Below, in pieces: positions 1 to 13,702 of a stretch of 64,000 bases of DNA; the stretch's first letter is position 1; every line of letters begins with the position of its first letter. The position numbers were made by a program, and so were the translations under genes. The notes below the pieces were generated by a model. It was not told the DNA's origin. It saw only the letters and a list, made by a program, of their open reading frames with translations, and did no database searches. Origin of the DNA: Proteles cristata cristata (lineage: Eukaryota; Chordata; Mammalia; Carnivora; Hyaenidae); contig JAESUZ010000352.1 in NCBI GenBank assembly GCA_017311185.1, positions 434,001 to 498,000 of the forward strand, given 5' to 3'.

Positions 1-245
1 ATTTAAAGATAAAATGATGCCAACTCTACACAAGTTCTTTCATAAAATAGGAAAGGAGGGAACACTTCCTAACTCATTCTGTAAGGCCAAAATCACCTTG
101 ATCCCAATACCAGAGGAAAACACTACACGTAAAGGAAAAATACGGACCACTATTCCTCATGAACACTGATGTGAAAACTCTTACCAAAATGTTAGCAATA
201 TACAAAAGGATAATCTATCAGCAATATAGTAAATCTAACAATATA
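1..245 (+). mobile_element. L1 ORF2 fragment (reverse-transcriptase region)
   Basis: The plus strand, with frame breaks, reads like the L1 reverse transcriptase segment FCKAKITLIPIPEENTTRKG and CENSYQNVSNIQK. It is truncated at the window edge and at about 245, has stops, and is an old dead copy in the LRR gene's last visible intron. Confidence 0.75.
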
Positions 246-1048
246 TTAAAAGGGTAATAAAATGGAGTTTATTAATATAAGTATTATAAGAATGGCAGCA
301 AAGTTATCCAAGTTGGAAATTCTCAACCTTCCTAAATAAAGAAGTAAAGCATATTAGGAAAAGAATATTTTTCTTGTAAAATAATAGCCATCAATCAAGC
401 CCTCAAGTTTCCAATCTTGGCATGTTCTGTTGCCCTAAGGTGCTATAAGTACTAATATCCTAAGATGGTATAACCTAGAGCCTTCGACTGAGCAAGCTTT
501 CCTATGGTACTGCAAATGCTGACTTGTGTCTTGGCCCATTGGGTATGTGGATTCAGGAGAGGTGGACAGAGAGATGTCCAAGGTTGTCAGCATAAACATG
601 GCAAGAAAATATTCTGCTTTCCAGGAGCTTTTGAAAAAAGCTCTTTCTGCCTAAGTAGTTTGGGAGAACTTTGTAATCAAAAACAAAAAAGCGTTCATAC
701 TTAAGTAGTCTGCCTTTCTTCCTCAGGTCACATAGCTGACTTTAGGGAAGAACAATCTAGAGGTCATAATTCTGCCATTCCTCAGTTGCCAACTTCATAA
801 AATGGGGCTTCTAGTGAGGTCTTTGGGGCCACTTTGTGAGCTCATATACAACTGTCTGCCATGCCATTTTTATGATTTCAGGCTTTCCCTTAAGAAAGAC
901 CAAGGTGGGTCACTGCTTTCCTCTCAGAGCTTAAAAAAACTCACTTAGCACAGTTAATAGACTGTGATTAAATCATTGCTCCTACAATTAAACTAAAGCA
1001 CCAAGTTTTAGAAGGTGAACAAATAAAACCTCTTAATTTTCTACTCAC
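246..1048. other. LRR-gene intron, mostly unique
   Basis: AT-rich intronic sequence. I searched it for the next LRR exon (which must start with one base completing TG-N) and found none, so the last exon probably lies left of the window. Confidence 0.5.
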
Positions 1049-1184
1049 CATGTTAAAATTTGGGTGAATTCCAACAAGCCATTTTCTCCTTCTTTTCCTT
1101 TTCCATCTATGCCATTATCTGCCAAATACAACTTCACTAACCAAGGACCAGCTTCGGTTGAATCTTTAATTTTTTTCTTGCTTT
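1049..1184 (-). CDS. LRR gene, sixth coding exon (LRR)
   Basis: The acceptor is ATTATTTTCTTATAG and the donor is TTAACATG|GTGAGT. It enters needing two bases, exactly what the exon at 17961-18091 leaves, and ends after two bases. It encodes a lysine-rich linker (ESKKKIKDSTEAGP) followed by the LRR WLVKLYLADNGIDGKG and a helix, LLEFTQILT. The phase match and the LRR content support assignment to the same gene despite the 16.8 kb intron. The continuation lies beyond position 1. Confidence 0.8.
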
Positions 1185-4100
1185 CTATAAGAAAATAATA
1201 GTATTTTGTTATTTTTAGATAATAGCTCCCCCACTTACCACCAGCTAAATTGATTTTATTTTTAAGATTATACTTATTTGACTTGTGTCAGATTTATTTT
1301 GGAATATAGTCAAGAAAATAGCTGTAATTTAAGAAGTCCTTTAAAAAAATACTCAGTATATCCTTTATTCTTTATCATAGCAAGCTCCAAATTGTTCTGT
1401 ATGAAAAGAAGTCTCACTTAAGATTTAAATTGTTGCCTTTACTTTGGCTAAAGAGTAAAATCAATGTTTCTAGAAATTTCCTAGTAGAAGATAAACAAGT
1501 TGTTCACTGATCCTAGGGAAATAATAGTCCTTATTCAGGGATTCAGAGCTTGCAAAGTTATCACATTTTTTGAGCTCTAGGAGAACAAATTTGAAGTAGA
1601 AAGAACTATTTTGCCTTGTAGACTTCATGACTGAGGTCAGTGGTCCTGGAATCTATTTTATCCCCATTGGTCTATGCAGCTTTTATGAAGTTCAGTGTCA
1701 GTCAGTACTGTGGCATGGCATCATGTACATATTTAATTTATACCAATTCAAGTTTAAGAGTTTGGCAGAGAAAAAGACAGGAAGGGGATGGAGAAGGAGA
1801 AATAGCCATGGACATAGTGCCAGCTAATCTACTCAGTAAGTGTGCGATGGGAGATCTGAATCTCTGGTCCCAAAGCCAGACTGCCTCCAAGTGTTTGAAG
1901 TTATATGCTTCATGTACAATATAACCCCCTAAACACTAGCCAACAACTTCAATCTGGGGCTTAACTAGCAAACAATGACCTGTTCCAAAGCTGGCAAGAA
2001 ACTGCACGGGACTTGGAAATAATATACCTATATGTTTATTGTGTGGGCAGTTTAAAGGATTGTAAAGAATCATTTAGCTATACATTAATTTTGCCTAACA
2101 TGCTGACTTGAGAACCTAATCCTAAGGGCTAGACAGGAATCTTCTGTACTTGAATTCATTCAACATTCAATACATTTTGTTAAAGGAGTATGTTCTTTTT
2201 AAAAGATTTTTTTAATTTATTTTGAGAGAGGGAGAAAGAAAAAGAGATCAAGTAGGGGAGGAGGAGAGAGAGAGAGAGAGAGACACAGAGAGAGAAAGAG
2301 AGAATCCCAGGCAGGCTCTGCACTGTCAGCACAGATCCCGATGTGGGGCTCAAAGTCATGAACCGTGAGATCGTGACCTGAGCCAAAGTCAGATACCCAT
2401 CCCAGGCACCCCTTCAACAAATATTTTTGAGCTCTACCACATGTCAAGCACTGTCCTAGGTGCCAGGAATCCAACAGGGAACAGAAGAGACAAAACTCCC
2501 TGCCCTCTGACGCTGACATGAAGTGAATGCTATCTAGTATGTAGAAAGAACAAGGAAGAGAAAAGAGTCGATGACAACCAAGTATAAGTTTTCAGTTCAA
2601 GAAAGAGAATGACTTTTTTAGGAAAAGGTGATAAATCCAGACTTTGGGCCATTCTAGTTTGCCAGTTAAAAAAAAAAAAGTATGCTTTAAAAAAAGATTC
2701 AATTGGTTTCTTTGGTTACAAATCTAATTTGCTGGATTGTTGAATAAAATAGACAGGATTTATTATCCTTCAAAATACAGTTGGAGAGATGAAAACTAGT
2801 CCACCATTTAGTTTCATTGGGGGTAAGCCTCACTTGTCCAAATGTATTTGTTCTTACATCCAGGGCATGGGAATGATGGCAAATGACAGCCGTTATTTAG
2901 AATTTAACAGTGCTAATATATTAGGACAGTATCTGGCACATTGTGGGTGTTTAATAACCATTGAACAAATGAATGAATCAATGAATAAGAGAGTATAGAA
3001 TGCAATCATACTGTGGAAACTTTTATCTCACTGTTCATTGTTTTTCCAACTACGGGGTAGCTAATAATACCTTGAGACCATTCATGAACATGAATAGAAT
3101 ATGACTTTTCCATTTACAAAATCTCTTCACAAATATCGTGCCTTTGGAAAGTTAAGTTTACTGCTCAGAATGATTAATGATGTGGATATTGACCACATGT
3201 GGCACTCGTTTCTTTTTGTCCCCCTTTTTGCCAGAAAGCAGTGGCGATGAAATGGGAGGCCAGCGGGGCCAAGACCAAAGGCCAAACTCCTGTGCAGTTG
3301 CTGAGCACTAGAGCACTACAAGGAAAGAAACAGTTTTTGCCAGTATACCACTGCTGCTCAACCCACTTAGCCCCATGGCACAAATGTACGCCACTGAAGA
3401 GGAAGGGAGCTTCCGGGTCTGTGACTGGCCCAGTACAACTTGCATCCGCAGGGGAAAAACAATCCATATTCCCCTCCCACTGGTGGTAAGCAAGGTTGCG
3501 ATGTCGTCTTTGCCCTTGAAAAATGACCAGTTTGGAAGGTGCTGGTCCAGACCATTCTGCAGAATTTAGGGAGTCAAAGTGCCCTGTTAGAGGTCGGAAA
3601 GCTGATGGTGCTTAGCACAGGGATTTCCTCCTTTGGGCCTTTATCCAAAATTCAAGCACAACCAAATTCTTTTCTCTGAAGGGAAAACAAATTCCTCCGA
3701 GTAAGGGTGAGTACATACTCAGCCCCTGGTAATATTTGATCTGCCCCAGCTGTAGTCATCCCAACCTACTTTCCCCTAATCTTAACATTTCTTTAAAACA
3801 AAAACAAGTTCGCTGACCATGGCTATTTTAATTTACACTCTTCTGTCTCAGAGAACTTAGTGGTGCCATGGTAATGCCAATCGTGACTAAGAGGCAGGAG
3901 GATGTAGAGAAAGCAGAATCTCTGGGTTTATTTATTTATTTATTTTTATTATTTTTTTTAAAGGGTTTTTTTTTTTATTTCTAGGAGAGAGAGAGACAGC
4001 GTGAGCAGGGGAGGGTCAGAGAGAGAGGGAGACACAGACTCTGAAACAGGCTCCAGGCTCTGAGCTGGCAGTCAGCACAGAGCCTGACGTGAGGCTCGAA

Positions 4101-7100
4101 CCCACTAACCGCGAGATCGTGACCTAAGAGAAAGTCGGACGCTTAACCGACTGAGCCACCCAGGCGCCTCAGAATCTCTGGGTTTAAAACCTCTCTCCAA
4201 AAAATTTTGTGGGACTTCCCAGAAAGCCACTTAACTTCTCTGGACCCAAATTTCCTCACTGCTGTAACAGAGATCATAATACTCATTTCCTAGATGCACT
4301 GTGAAGATGGACTGGGAAGCATGGTGAAATAATGGTTGTGGAGGTACTCGGTACACAATAAGTATTACTGCCTGCCCTCCCAGTTTCACTTCTGGGTACT
4401 GTAGGTCACTGAAACACTGGAATGAGAGCAGCCTGCTGGAAGGTATCTCTACTTCCTTGTGGAAGGTATCTTCCCTTCTGCCACTGCCTCCCTGAGGATC
4501 AGATACATATTTCTTATAACTGCGCATCTCCTCTGGAAGTCACTCCACAGATCCATCTGGACTCACCCAACCTTGTGCTTCCGCCCATTTTCTCTGTGGT
4601 TAACTGCTGAGATCCCCCAATCATCCCTGACTACAGAATCTTTCTTACTACTACCCTCAATGAACTGGCTATCCGGTCCTTTCAAGTTTCCCTCCTAAAT
4701 ATACCTGGACTATCTTTCTCTCATGGTACTCTGCGTTCTGCACTTTATCTCCTCAGGTCTGAACTATTGTAATAGTCTCCAAACTGGTCTCCCTTCACCT
4801 TCTGTCCCTTTTTCTAAAACACATGCTGCAATGCTGCCCATTTTTTTCAAAAATCCAACTCTCATCATGTCACTGTCTTGCTTCAGGGGAATCACGGCTC
4901 CCATTTTGCACACAGCAGAAAGCCTAACCCAACAGCATTCATGGCTTTTGCCCATGTGGGTTCACTGGCCTTTTCAGTTACACTTCCAGCCACTCTCTCA
5001 ATGACCACTATGCAGAGACCACATCACAGTTCCCATACACTGAACATTCTGTGCACCTTCACCCCCTGAGCCTTTTCTTATGTGGTTCCCTTTACCTAGA
5101 ATGCCCTCCTCTCTTTCCCAGTTAATGAACCTCTTCTCAGTCCTTCTGGAGAGCGCTCTATTTTCTATGTGGGCCAGTACTCAAAGGTCGAGTGTAAAAA
5201 ATTTTCATGGAACAGAAGTTCCCCCAGTGAGGTTCCTCATTTTCTCCCTCACTCTCTGGCCTCTCCTGGGACCACCAGGTGGGCATCACATATTCTCTTG
5301 AATATCACACATTCTATTTGGCTTAAGAACTACTCAATGTTCATCTATAGATGCCAGGTCCTGGTAGGACCTTCTTCTTAATAAGGCTGATTAAAAAAAA
5401 AAAAAACAACTTGCTCAAAATAGCTGCTTTCCATCAGCAAGGAATACGTGTGATTTCCTGTGCAATCACCAGAGATTTATAAACAAGAACATAAATTCTG
5501 TTAGCTTGATTGCAGGATTTAAGGAGGCAAAGTGTAATTAGGGTTGGATGATTCACACCTTGGATCTTGGAACATGTCCACAAAGGTTTCCATTGTTTGA
5601 CTATCACTCCAGGAAAAAATCCCAAATAAAATACTTGCAGGATATTAATCAGTAACTTCCGGATTTGGAACTAATAAAGCTGTTTTGAAGATTACATCTT
5701 GTCTTTTAAACTCAATACTTGCATTCCTTAATGCCATAGTATTCTTATGGACCACGGCTATGTTATAAACACTGACTTCTTTGGGGAAGTGAATTTGGCA
5801 TTTGGGTGGCATTTGTTCTGTGGCAAAGGTCTGATTAATCTCAAGCTTGTAGACTGACATTTTATGGTTGGACTTTGCTCCCAGTACATGTCTAAGTCAT
5901 GTACTGGCCCTCCTAGTCCTAAATCTTTGAGAACTAAGACAATCCTAGGAACTACAGTGTGGAGTTTGGGCAAGAAAACAGAGTAGGCCCAGATGACAAG
6001 ACATGCCTGAGTTATTGCTGAGTCTTTCAGGACCTTTTTGGGCCTTGAGGTGACATGGCAGGACTGGCTGAATGGGGCTCAGGGACCCTATCTTATCTGC
6101 AGAAGACTATTCCTGATGACCTTTCAGTGACCTCCAATCTTCCACCATCTTCTGACTCTCTATGGAGCTGACAGGAATGTGACTAGGCATAGGCCAGAAC
6201 AGACAGCACTCACTTGAGTGTTAATCATCCTCCAGGCCCAGAGTCTCCAATTCCCACAGACCCCTGGTACATAGCCATGGGGCTCAGATGTGAGCCAGAC
6301 TGGGTCTGGAGGAGCCAGAGAAGCTGGAGCAGAAACAGGCCTGGGTCCTGTTTGTTCCGTGGTCTCTATGGCAGAGAAGAGGCATCTAGGAGTCTCAGTC
6401 GGCCTCCTGATTTTCTTCACTGAGCAAAATAAATCAAGAGTAGGCAATCTGATTTTCTTTTAATTCTAAAGAAATGGGTCTCAAAGGCGGCATCAGTATC
6501 ACTTGGGAACTCGACAGAAATGCAAGCTCTCCAGCCTTCCCTCTAACTACAGTTTCGGCGCTTTGTGGGGCAGGGCCCAGCCATCTGTGTTTTAACGAGC
6601 CTTCTGGGGGCCTCTGATGCTGCTCAAGTGTGAGAACCATTGCTCTAATGAAACTTCATGTTCAGTGCTGCTTTGAGGCAGGACTGGCTTGGACAAAGAG
6701 ATGTCTAAATTCTGCAGGCACAGAAATGGAATGCTTTTCCTCTTCTATCAACTGACAACTGGCTGCTAAATGTAAAATTGTCAGGTTCTTGTAATTATAC
6801 GTTTGAGTAGGAATAATAAAGGGTGTCAGGCTTCTGAATGGAGGTTTTGATTCATACAGGATTGTGAGTTCAACTTTCCAAGCAACAGGCCAAAGTCTCC
6901 TGTCCACAAAGGGGCAAGCATACAAATAACTTGGCTGTTTCCAATTGGGACCAAATGGAAACCATCTGGACTCCACCCTTAAGAGGTTGATATAAATCAG
7001 CTCCATCTGACCCTTTATTTTGATGCAGGTAGAACTATTCTACCGAAGCCAAAACTCAACCCCCAACCAAATACCTTATGACTGTGAAAGTAATTATCCA

Positions 7101-10100
7101 ATGTGGGAAGCTATTTTTTTTTTTTTACTTGTCTTGTAAACTCTGGAAAATGGTCTGGTCTGACAAGAAGGTATAAAATAAATATGTATTAAATATGGGC
7201 TTTTCTGTGTGGAAACTAATTTGACAATAAACTATTTGTAAAAAAAAAAAAATACAGGCTTTTCTTTTTCTATTGATTTGAGGCACAGAATCTCTTGAGA
7301 GACAAAAGACTTTAATGGCTCCCACTGTTTACTGGATCAAGTCCCAACTTTTGGCCTGATGTGCAAAGGCTTCCTTAATGTGACCTACCCTTTTTGCCAA
7401 GTCCACCCTCCCACATCGTCTTGTTCCAGCTAAACTTGTAGGCTTGTGGGCTTGCATTGTTAAGCCCTCTCTCCTCTCTCAAATCCTTCCTCCTGTAAGT
7501 CCTTTCTTTCCACATGTCAACTTCTAACTCCTCCTCAGTTTCATCCCTGGGGAAAAATGCCCTTCTCTGAACCCAGTGTCCATCCCTGGGTTCTCTAAAC
7601 CCACTGTCCATGTTTCGCCCCTGGCAGATGCTGCCTTGTGTGGCTATTTGTTTTCCTAGGTATGTATCTTGTTTATAAACTACATTCCAAGCCCCTTTGT
7701 TATGTACTGAATTGTGTCCCCTCCCCAAATTCCTACGTTGAAGTCCTAACTCCCAGCTCCTCAGAATGTGACCTTTTTTGGCAATAAGGTTGTGGCAGAT
7801 ATAATTAGTTAAGATGAAGTCAGACTAGAGTAGAGTGGGCCCCTATTCCAGTATGACTGATGTCCTTATAAAAAAGGAAATCTTGGACACAGACACACAC
7901 AGGGAGAATGGGTGGGGAACATGAAGGCCAAGGTTGAGGTGATGCATCTATAAGCCAAGGAACACCAGATTGCCAGCAAACCACCAGTAGCTAGGAGGCA
8001 GGCATGGAACATATTCTCCCTCAGAACCTCTAGAAGGAACCAGCCCTGCTGACATCTTGATCTTAATTTCCAGGCTTCAGAACTGTGAGTCAATATATTT
8101 CTGTTGTTTAAGGTCAGAAGAGGCAAGCCTGATATTTTTGTGCCAGGTTTCAGCAGCTGAAAGGTATTACTGTGACATGGGCCTCAACAAAGCTATTATT
8201 TAAAAGCTGTAGGATAAATAGTTGTATTGCTCTCTTTTTCACTTTTCCCTCAAACTATCTACCTTCTCAGGGGTTACACATTTCCAGAGCCTACATGAGG
8301 GTGGGGGGCTGTGGGGTTTGGGTGGGGGGTGGCACACATGAGGAGTCATTCACAAAGGCCTTACATTCAGACTCTGCTGTCATTGCCTATCGAGGTTATG
8401 CATGCATTCCCTGTATTTTTATATGTATTAGAAGAGTTAGCTTGTTAAACATAAAGACTTCAAGTATTATGCAATTTTTTAATCTTCTTTGCCTTAAAAT
8501 TGTTGTTGTTGTTTTTAATCAGGAAGTCTCAACAAATAGAAGTGGTCAGAACCTCTCTAACTTTCTGTTAGGTCTATATGGAGAGTTCGTGACCCAGCAG
8601 TCCTCTGCTCTCAGATGCCATCTGTCCCAGTGTAAGGACTGTCCTCTGTGGGGCCACCTGCCTTGGAGACCAATGATCATCCTCCTCCCAAAAGGAATGC
8701 CCTCAAACCAACTCCTCCGAAAGGATTTTTGATTGAAAATATCCCCAAATGGTAAGTAAATGTCTAAAACAAATGATAACCTAGAATGGTTCTTCTTCCT
8801 CTTATTTTTTTGTTCATTTTAGCAGATTTTTCAAAATCTACTAGCACTACCCAGTAGAAAGACCATATTTACACTGGATGACAGAGACAGGTCTGATAAA
8901 TTTTCTCACTTTCCACTTTCATTTGGCTCTTTAGATCCTAAGGATTTGTATTTATATAATTCAGAGAGATTTCACAGAGGAGACACAGGGATAATTAAAA
9001 AACAGGAAAAAAACCCCACAAAGACAGATTAAAATTGAGGAAGAAAAGGCACAGAGCAAAGAGCTACATCGCAAGGGCCTGTCACCTTCCACACACTAAT
9101 AGTACAGAACAAAAATAAATACAGTGGACTAAAACAAATCAACACAAGTTTAGGTCTGCCTCCACAAAGACCTTCTCACAGACTGTTCATGGCACCGCTA
9201 ATGGTCATCTTGTGCTTATCTTTATTTTTTTTTTTGATGACTATTTATTTTGAGAGAGAGAGAGTGAGCAGGGAGGGGCAGAGGGGGAGGCAGAGAGAGG
9301 ATCTGAAGCAGATTACGTGCTGACAGCAGAGAGCCCTATGTGGGGTTCAAACCCACCAATTGAGAGATCATGACCTGAGCCAAAGTCAGATGCTTAACCA
9401 ATTGAGCCACCAAGGCACCCCTTGTGCTGTGTCTTTATAACCTCAAAATGTTAAAGCTGGAGTGGAATTTAGGAAGCTGTGAGTATAAATTCTTCTATCT
9501 GCTGACTAGGATGCTGAGATACAGGCACCAGGGCAAGCTCTGGGCACAGGACCCAGGTTCCCTAACACTGAGCTTTGAACCTTTGAACCTTTAATTCTTG
9601 GAGAGCTTCTCATTTTGTTCAGTCCTGCTCAGAGGTTAGGAGTTGATGATTTCTTAAAATTCCATGTAAATGACTCTGTTTCTGATGCTACGCAAGGAGG
9701 GTAGGAGAGAAGTCTCCAAGAAGAACTGATCGGGTCTTGCTAGTTTTTTACTGCAAAAATACTGCCAATAATGGATGCTGGCTTGCTGAATGTGCCAAAG
9801 ACAAATCCCTCTGGTCGACATGGCCAAGTTGTTCTGTGTTTGGTTTATACAAAACCATAAGACGCTGAGTCTTCTTTCTCTCCAAGTGAGTTTCTCTGTT
9901 TGGGGTGATTACTGTAGTAGCAGGACCAGGAAAGGAGGGAGTGATTTACAGTTGAAGGAAGAGGAAGGGAGAGTTGAAGAAAGAACCAAATACCTTTTTT
10001 TCTCCTCTCCTTCCCTGAGGCAGCTTTCCCCGGTTCAGCTTCAGATGGCTTTGTAATACTGTTGGAAGTTGAACTTGCCCTATGTTTGGCTGTGTGGAAA

Positions 10101-13100
10101 AGGAAAGGATGGGGGGAAAAGCCTGTTCAGAATTGTATGAATGGGGCTTTACACACTTTGCTATTAATTATTTTCTTCATTTTATATATACTTTGAGCAG
10201 AGATATTCTCATGAGAGGATTATCCAGCCTATTGTCAAATCCTACTCATTTTAGTTCAGTTCTTTTTCATGTTTCTTTCCTCAAAGGCTTGAGGAGAGCT
10301 TGCAACCAAGTTGGGCCCCAAGTATCATCCTAAAAGGCCTCTTGTACATTCTCCACGTTCCACAGCTGCCCTCTATAAAAGTGGCTCCAAATATCTGAAA
10401 TTAGTAAGAATGTAGCAAAGAGGAACACATTTTTGGCATATTTTTAAAAAATTATTAATATATTATCGCTCTAGAGTCATTCTAGACCCCTCCTTTCCTC
10501 TCTCTTGCCCCCCATATCCCAAGCATCGGGAGATGGGAGAGATGTGGAACATGAGCTCCTCGGCCACTGCCCTCCCTGCTCTCACTTGGGTAGACCCTCT
10601 CACCTCCCACCCTCACCGCTCCCTGGATGAAGACAGCTTTCCAACAGGCCTCCCTGCCCCCCAGCCACACCCAGTCCATTTGCTACACGGATGGGGGGTG
10701 GAGGGGGCTTTCTCAAACCCAAGTCCTAAGTAAGTCCTAACTCCTCTGCTCCCTCGTCACTAACAAGGCCCTGATCCCTTGTCCTTGTCATCACCCAGGT
10801 ACCCTGCTGCTCCCTGGGCACAGGCCTCTTGGAGCCTTGGTGCAGGCTGTTCCCTCTGCCTGGCACGCTCTCCCCACCAGCAGGCTCGCCCCCTCACCTC
10901 CTGCTCTGTACACAAACGCTGCCTTTTCAAGGAGGCCTACATTCAACCATTTCTATTTAAAATCACACCCCAACCATCGTCCTTCCCCAGTCATATTTCA
11001 GAATACTACTGCTAACGTGAGTCAGACTTCACTTTTTTAAAGTTTATTTATTTATTTATCTTAAAGTAATCTCTACATTCAACACGGGGCATGAGTTCAT
11101 TACCCCGAGACTAAGAGTCACATGCTCTTCTAACTGAGGATGCAGACACCCCTGGAGATTTTCTTTTTCCATAGCAATTATCACCTTCTAACAAACTAGA
11201 GCATGTGTATATATATTACACCTTTTAAAGATCATTGGACTTCCCCACCCCATGCATACACAGTGCATGCGCACACCCGTGCTCGCACACGCACAAGCAC
11301 ACTGCATTCCCAGACCCATCCTTGGGGGCAAGGATCTTTGTTTTCTACCCTAATGTATGCCAAACACCAGCAAGCATGCTTGGCGTATGTTAGGGGAGAC
11401 AGAAATGCACATGTGTGTGTACACACACGACGAAGGAAGCAGCATCATTACTAAGGTTGCATTTTACACATTATAACAATTAAGAACTTGTCATTGGCTC
11501 ATGAGGCATTCCTGCCTCTCTGTCGGCGACAGAGAGCCATTCTGCTTGACCCTGGTAGGCAGAAGTGGTGACTGGGAGGCATAGGAGTAGCTCACAGAAC
11601 AAGAGAGAAAACCAAGCATTTGGGTCTTAAAAAACAGTGGCCTCAAAACATTTATGCTTCTCTTACATCCTAGAGGAATACTGAAAGGCAATATATGATC
11701 TTTACAGTTTTAGGCTGGCAGTCTAAACTCACTTATCGTAAGTTTTAAAATGTCAAGGGATGAGATTTCTAGTATATAATATAGCAAATATTGACCTTTA
11801 AAAGTAAAATCTGTTACACCAGTCTCTTAATTCCCTTTTCTTCTTGTGCTTAAAAAAATATTTTTTAATGTTTTTATCCATTTTTGAGAGTGAGCGAGCA
11901 TGAGTGGGGGAGGGTCAGAGAGAAAGGAAGACGGAGGATCTGAAGCAGACTCTGTGCTGACAGCAGCGAGCCCGACACAGGACTCGAACTCCAAACTGTG
12001 AGATCATGACCTGAGCCAAAGCTGGATGTTCAACTGACAGAGGCACCCAGGTGTCCCTCTTCTTATGCTTTCACTCATATTTACATTCAACTTACTCTGG
12101 TGAATTTTATATTTGCAAGTCTTTTCGATTTCATCCTGTTATAGTTTTCTGTAATAAAAATACTACATTTACAGATATTTAAAATTTTTAAATATTTTTA
12201 GGTTACAAGACTCTAAGTTATTAAAAATGTATTCTACAGTTATTAATCAATTTTAGAAGTACGTAACTCATTAGTATAACATATACATTTTATGCATTTT
12301 GATAAATCCTAACACAAAAATAAAATTTTATTGAACACCTCTCTCATGAGATGGTTGGTGGTGTTTTATTTGCTTTTATAATTAATTCATGTATTCATTA
12401 AAGAATATTACTGCTAATACAAGGCAGACTTCAGCATCAGTGCTATTTCTATTTTTCATTGTGATAGTTCTGAGTGCTGAGAAATCTTGCTGATATAGAT
12501 GGGGCTAAAATAGGGTTGCCAGATTTAACCCCTTTTGTCCCCCAAACATATAGGATACTCAATTGAATTTAATTATTTTTTAATAATTTTTTCATGTTTA
12601 TTTATTTTGAGAGAGCAAGACAGAGACAGAGCACTAGCAAGGGAGGGGCAGACAGAGATAGAGAGAGAATCCCAAGCAGGCTCCACACAGTCAGCGCAGA
12701 GCCCAACATGGGGCTCGATCTCACAAACTGAGAGATCATGATCTGAGCTGAAATCAAGAGCCAGACACTTAACTGACTGAGTCACCCAGGCAGCACCCCT
12801 ACCCCAATAGAATTTTAAATATCAGATAAACAAGGGATAATTATTCTAGTTAAGTATATCCCAAGCATTGCATGGAAAATACTCATTATAAATCACGTTT
12901 TTCCATCTAAAATTCCAATTTAACTGGGTAATCCTAGATGGAATTTTATCACAGCAATATATTATTCAATTCTTTGCACTCCTGCATGATAGGCTAAATA
13001 TCACACAGTGGTTGATCAAAATAAAAAAGATTTGTAATGATCTGTCAGTTGATAGCTTGATTAAATCCTCCTTTAATTTTGTTAAAACTAAAAATTGGAA

Positions 13101-13668
13101 GCCACACGATACCTAAAAACTGGCATGTCACTGAGTTATTAGAGACATTCACTTTCTTAACATTTCCACTAATATTCTGAATTGTCTCTGCTTTTGTACC
13201 CTAGAGAAGATAACGTCTGTTGAGATACTGGATGTGCCTTTCTTTTGCAAAGTAGAATGAGTGTGACAAAGGATATTAACCACAAGTACTGGGTCCTTAT
13301 GAAACTTCAGAATCTAGACATTTCTTTCAAACAATCTACACCTTCAAACACACCTACTGCGGTTTTCGTGTACTGTCTTAGTGCATTTGGTCTACTATAA
13401 CAAAATACTGTAGACATTTATTCCTCACACCTTTAGAGGCTGAGAAGTCTAAGACGCAGGCAATGATAGATTTCGTGTCTGGTGAGAGCCTGCTCCCTGG
13501 TTCACAGATGGCCATCTTCTCATTATAACCTCACAGGACAGAAGAGGCGAGTGGGCTCTTTGCTCTCTCTCTTATTTTTTAAATTTTTATTATTATTTTT
13601 ATTTTTTAGAGAGAGAGAAATCACAAGATGGGGAGAGTGGCAGAGGGAGAGAGAGGGAGAGGGAGAGG

Positions 13669-13702
<34 letters not shown>

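Noticed and set aside
5645..5973. Two overlapping 71-aa minus-strand frames
   Set aside because: No similarity I can recognise, no convincing splice sites and no LRR content.
7375..7728. 117-aa minus-strand open frame
   Set aside because: It is antisense to an L2-like relic and the start of a MaLR LTR.
8172..8732. 186-aa plus-strand open frame
   Set aside because: It crosses a G-rich tract and has no domain or plausible splice context; treated as a chance frame in an intron.
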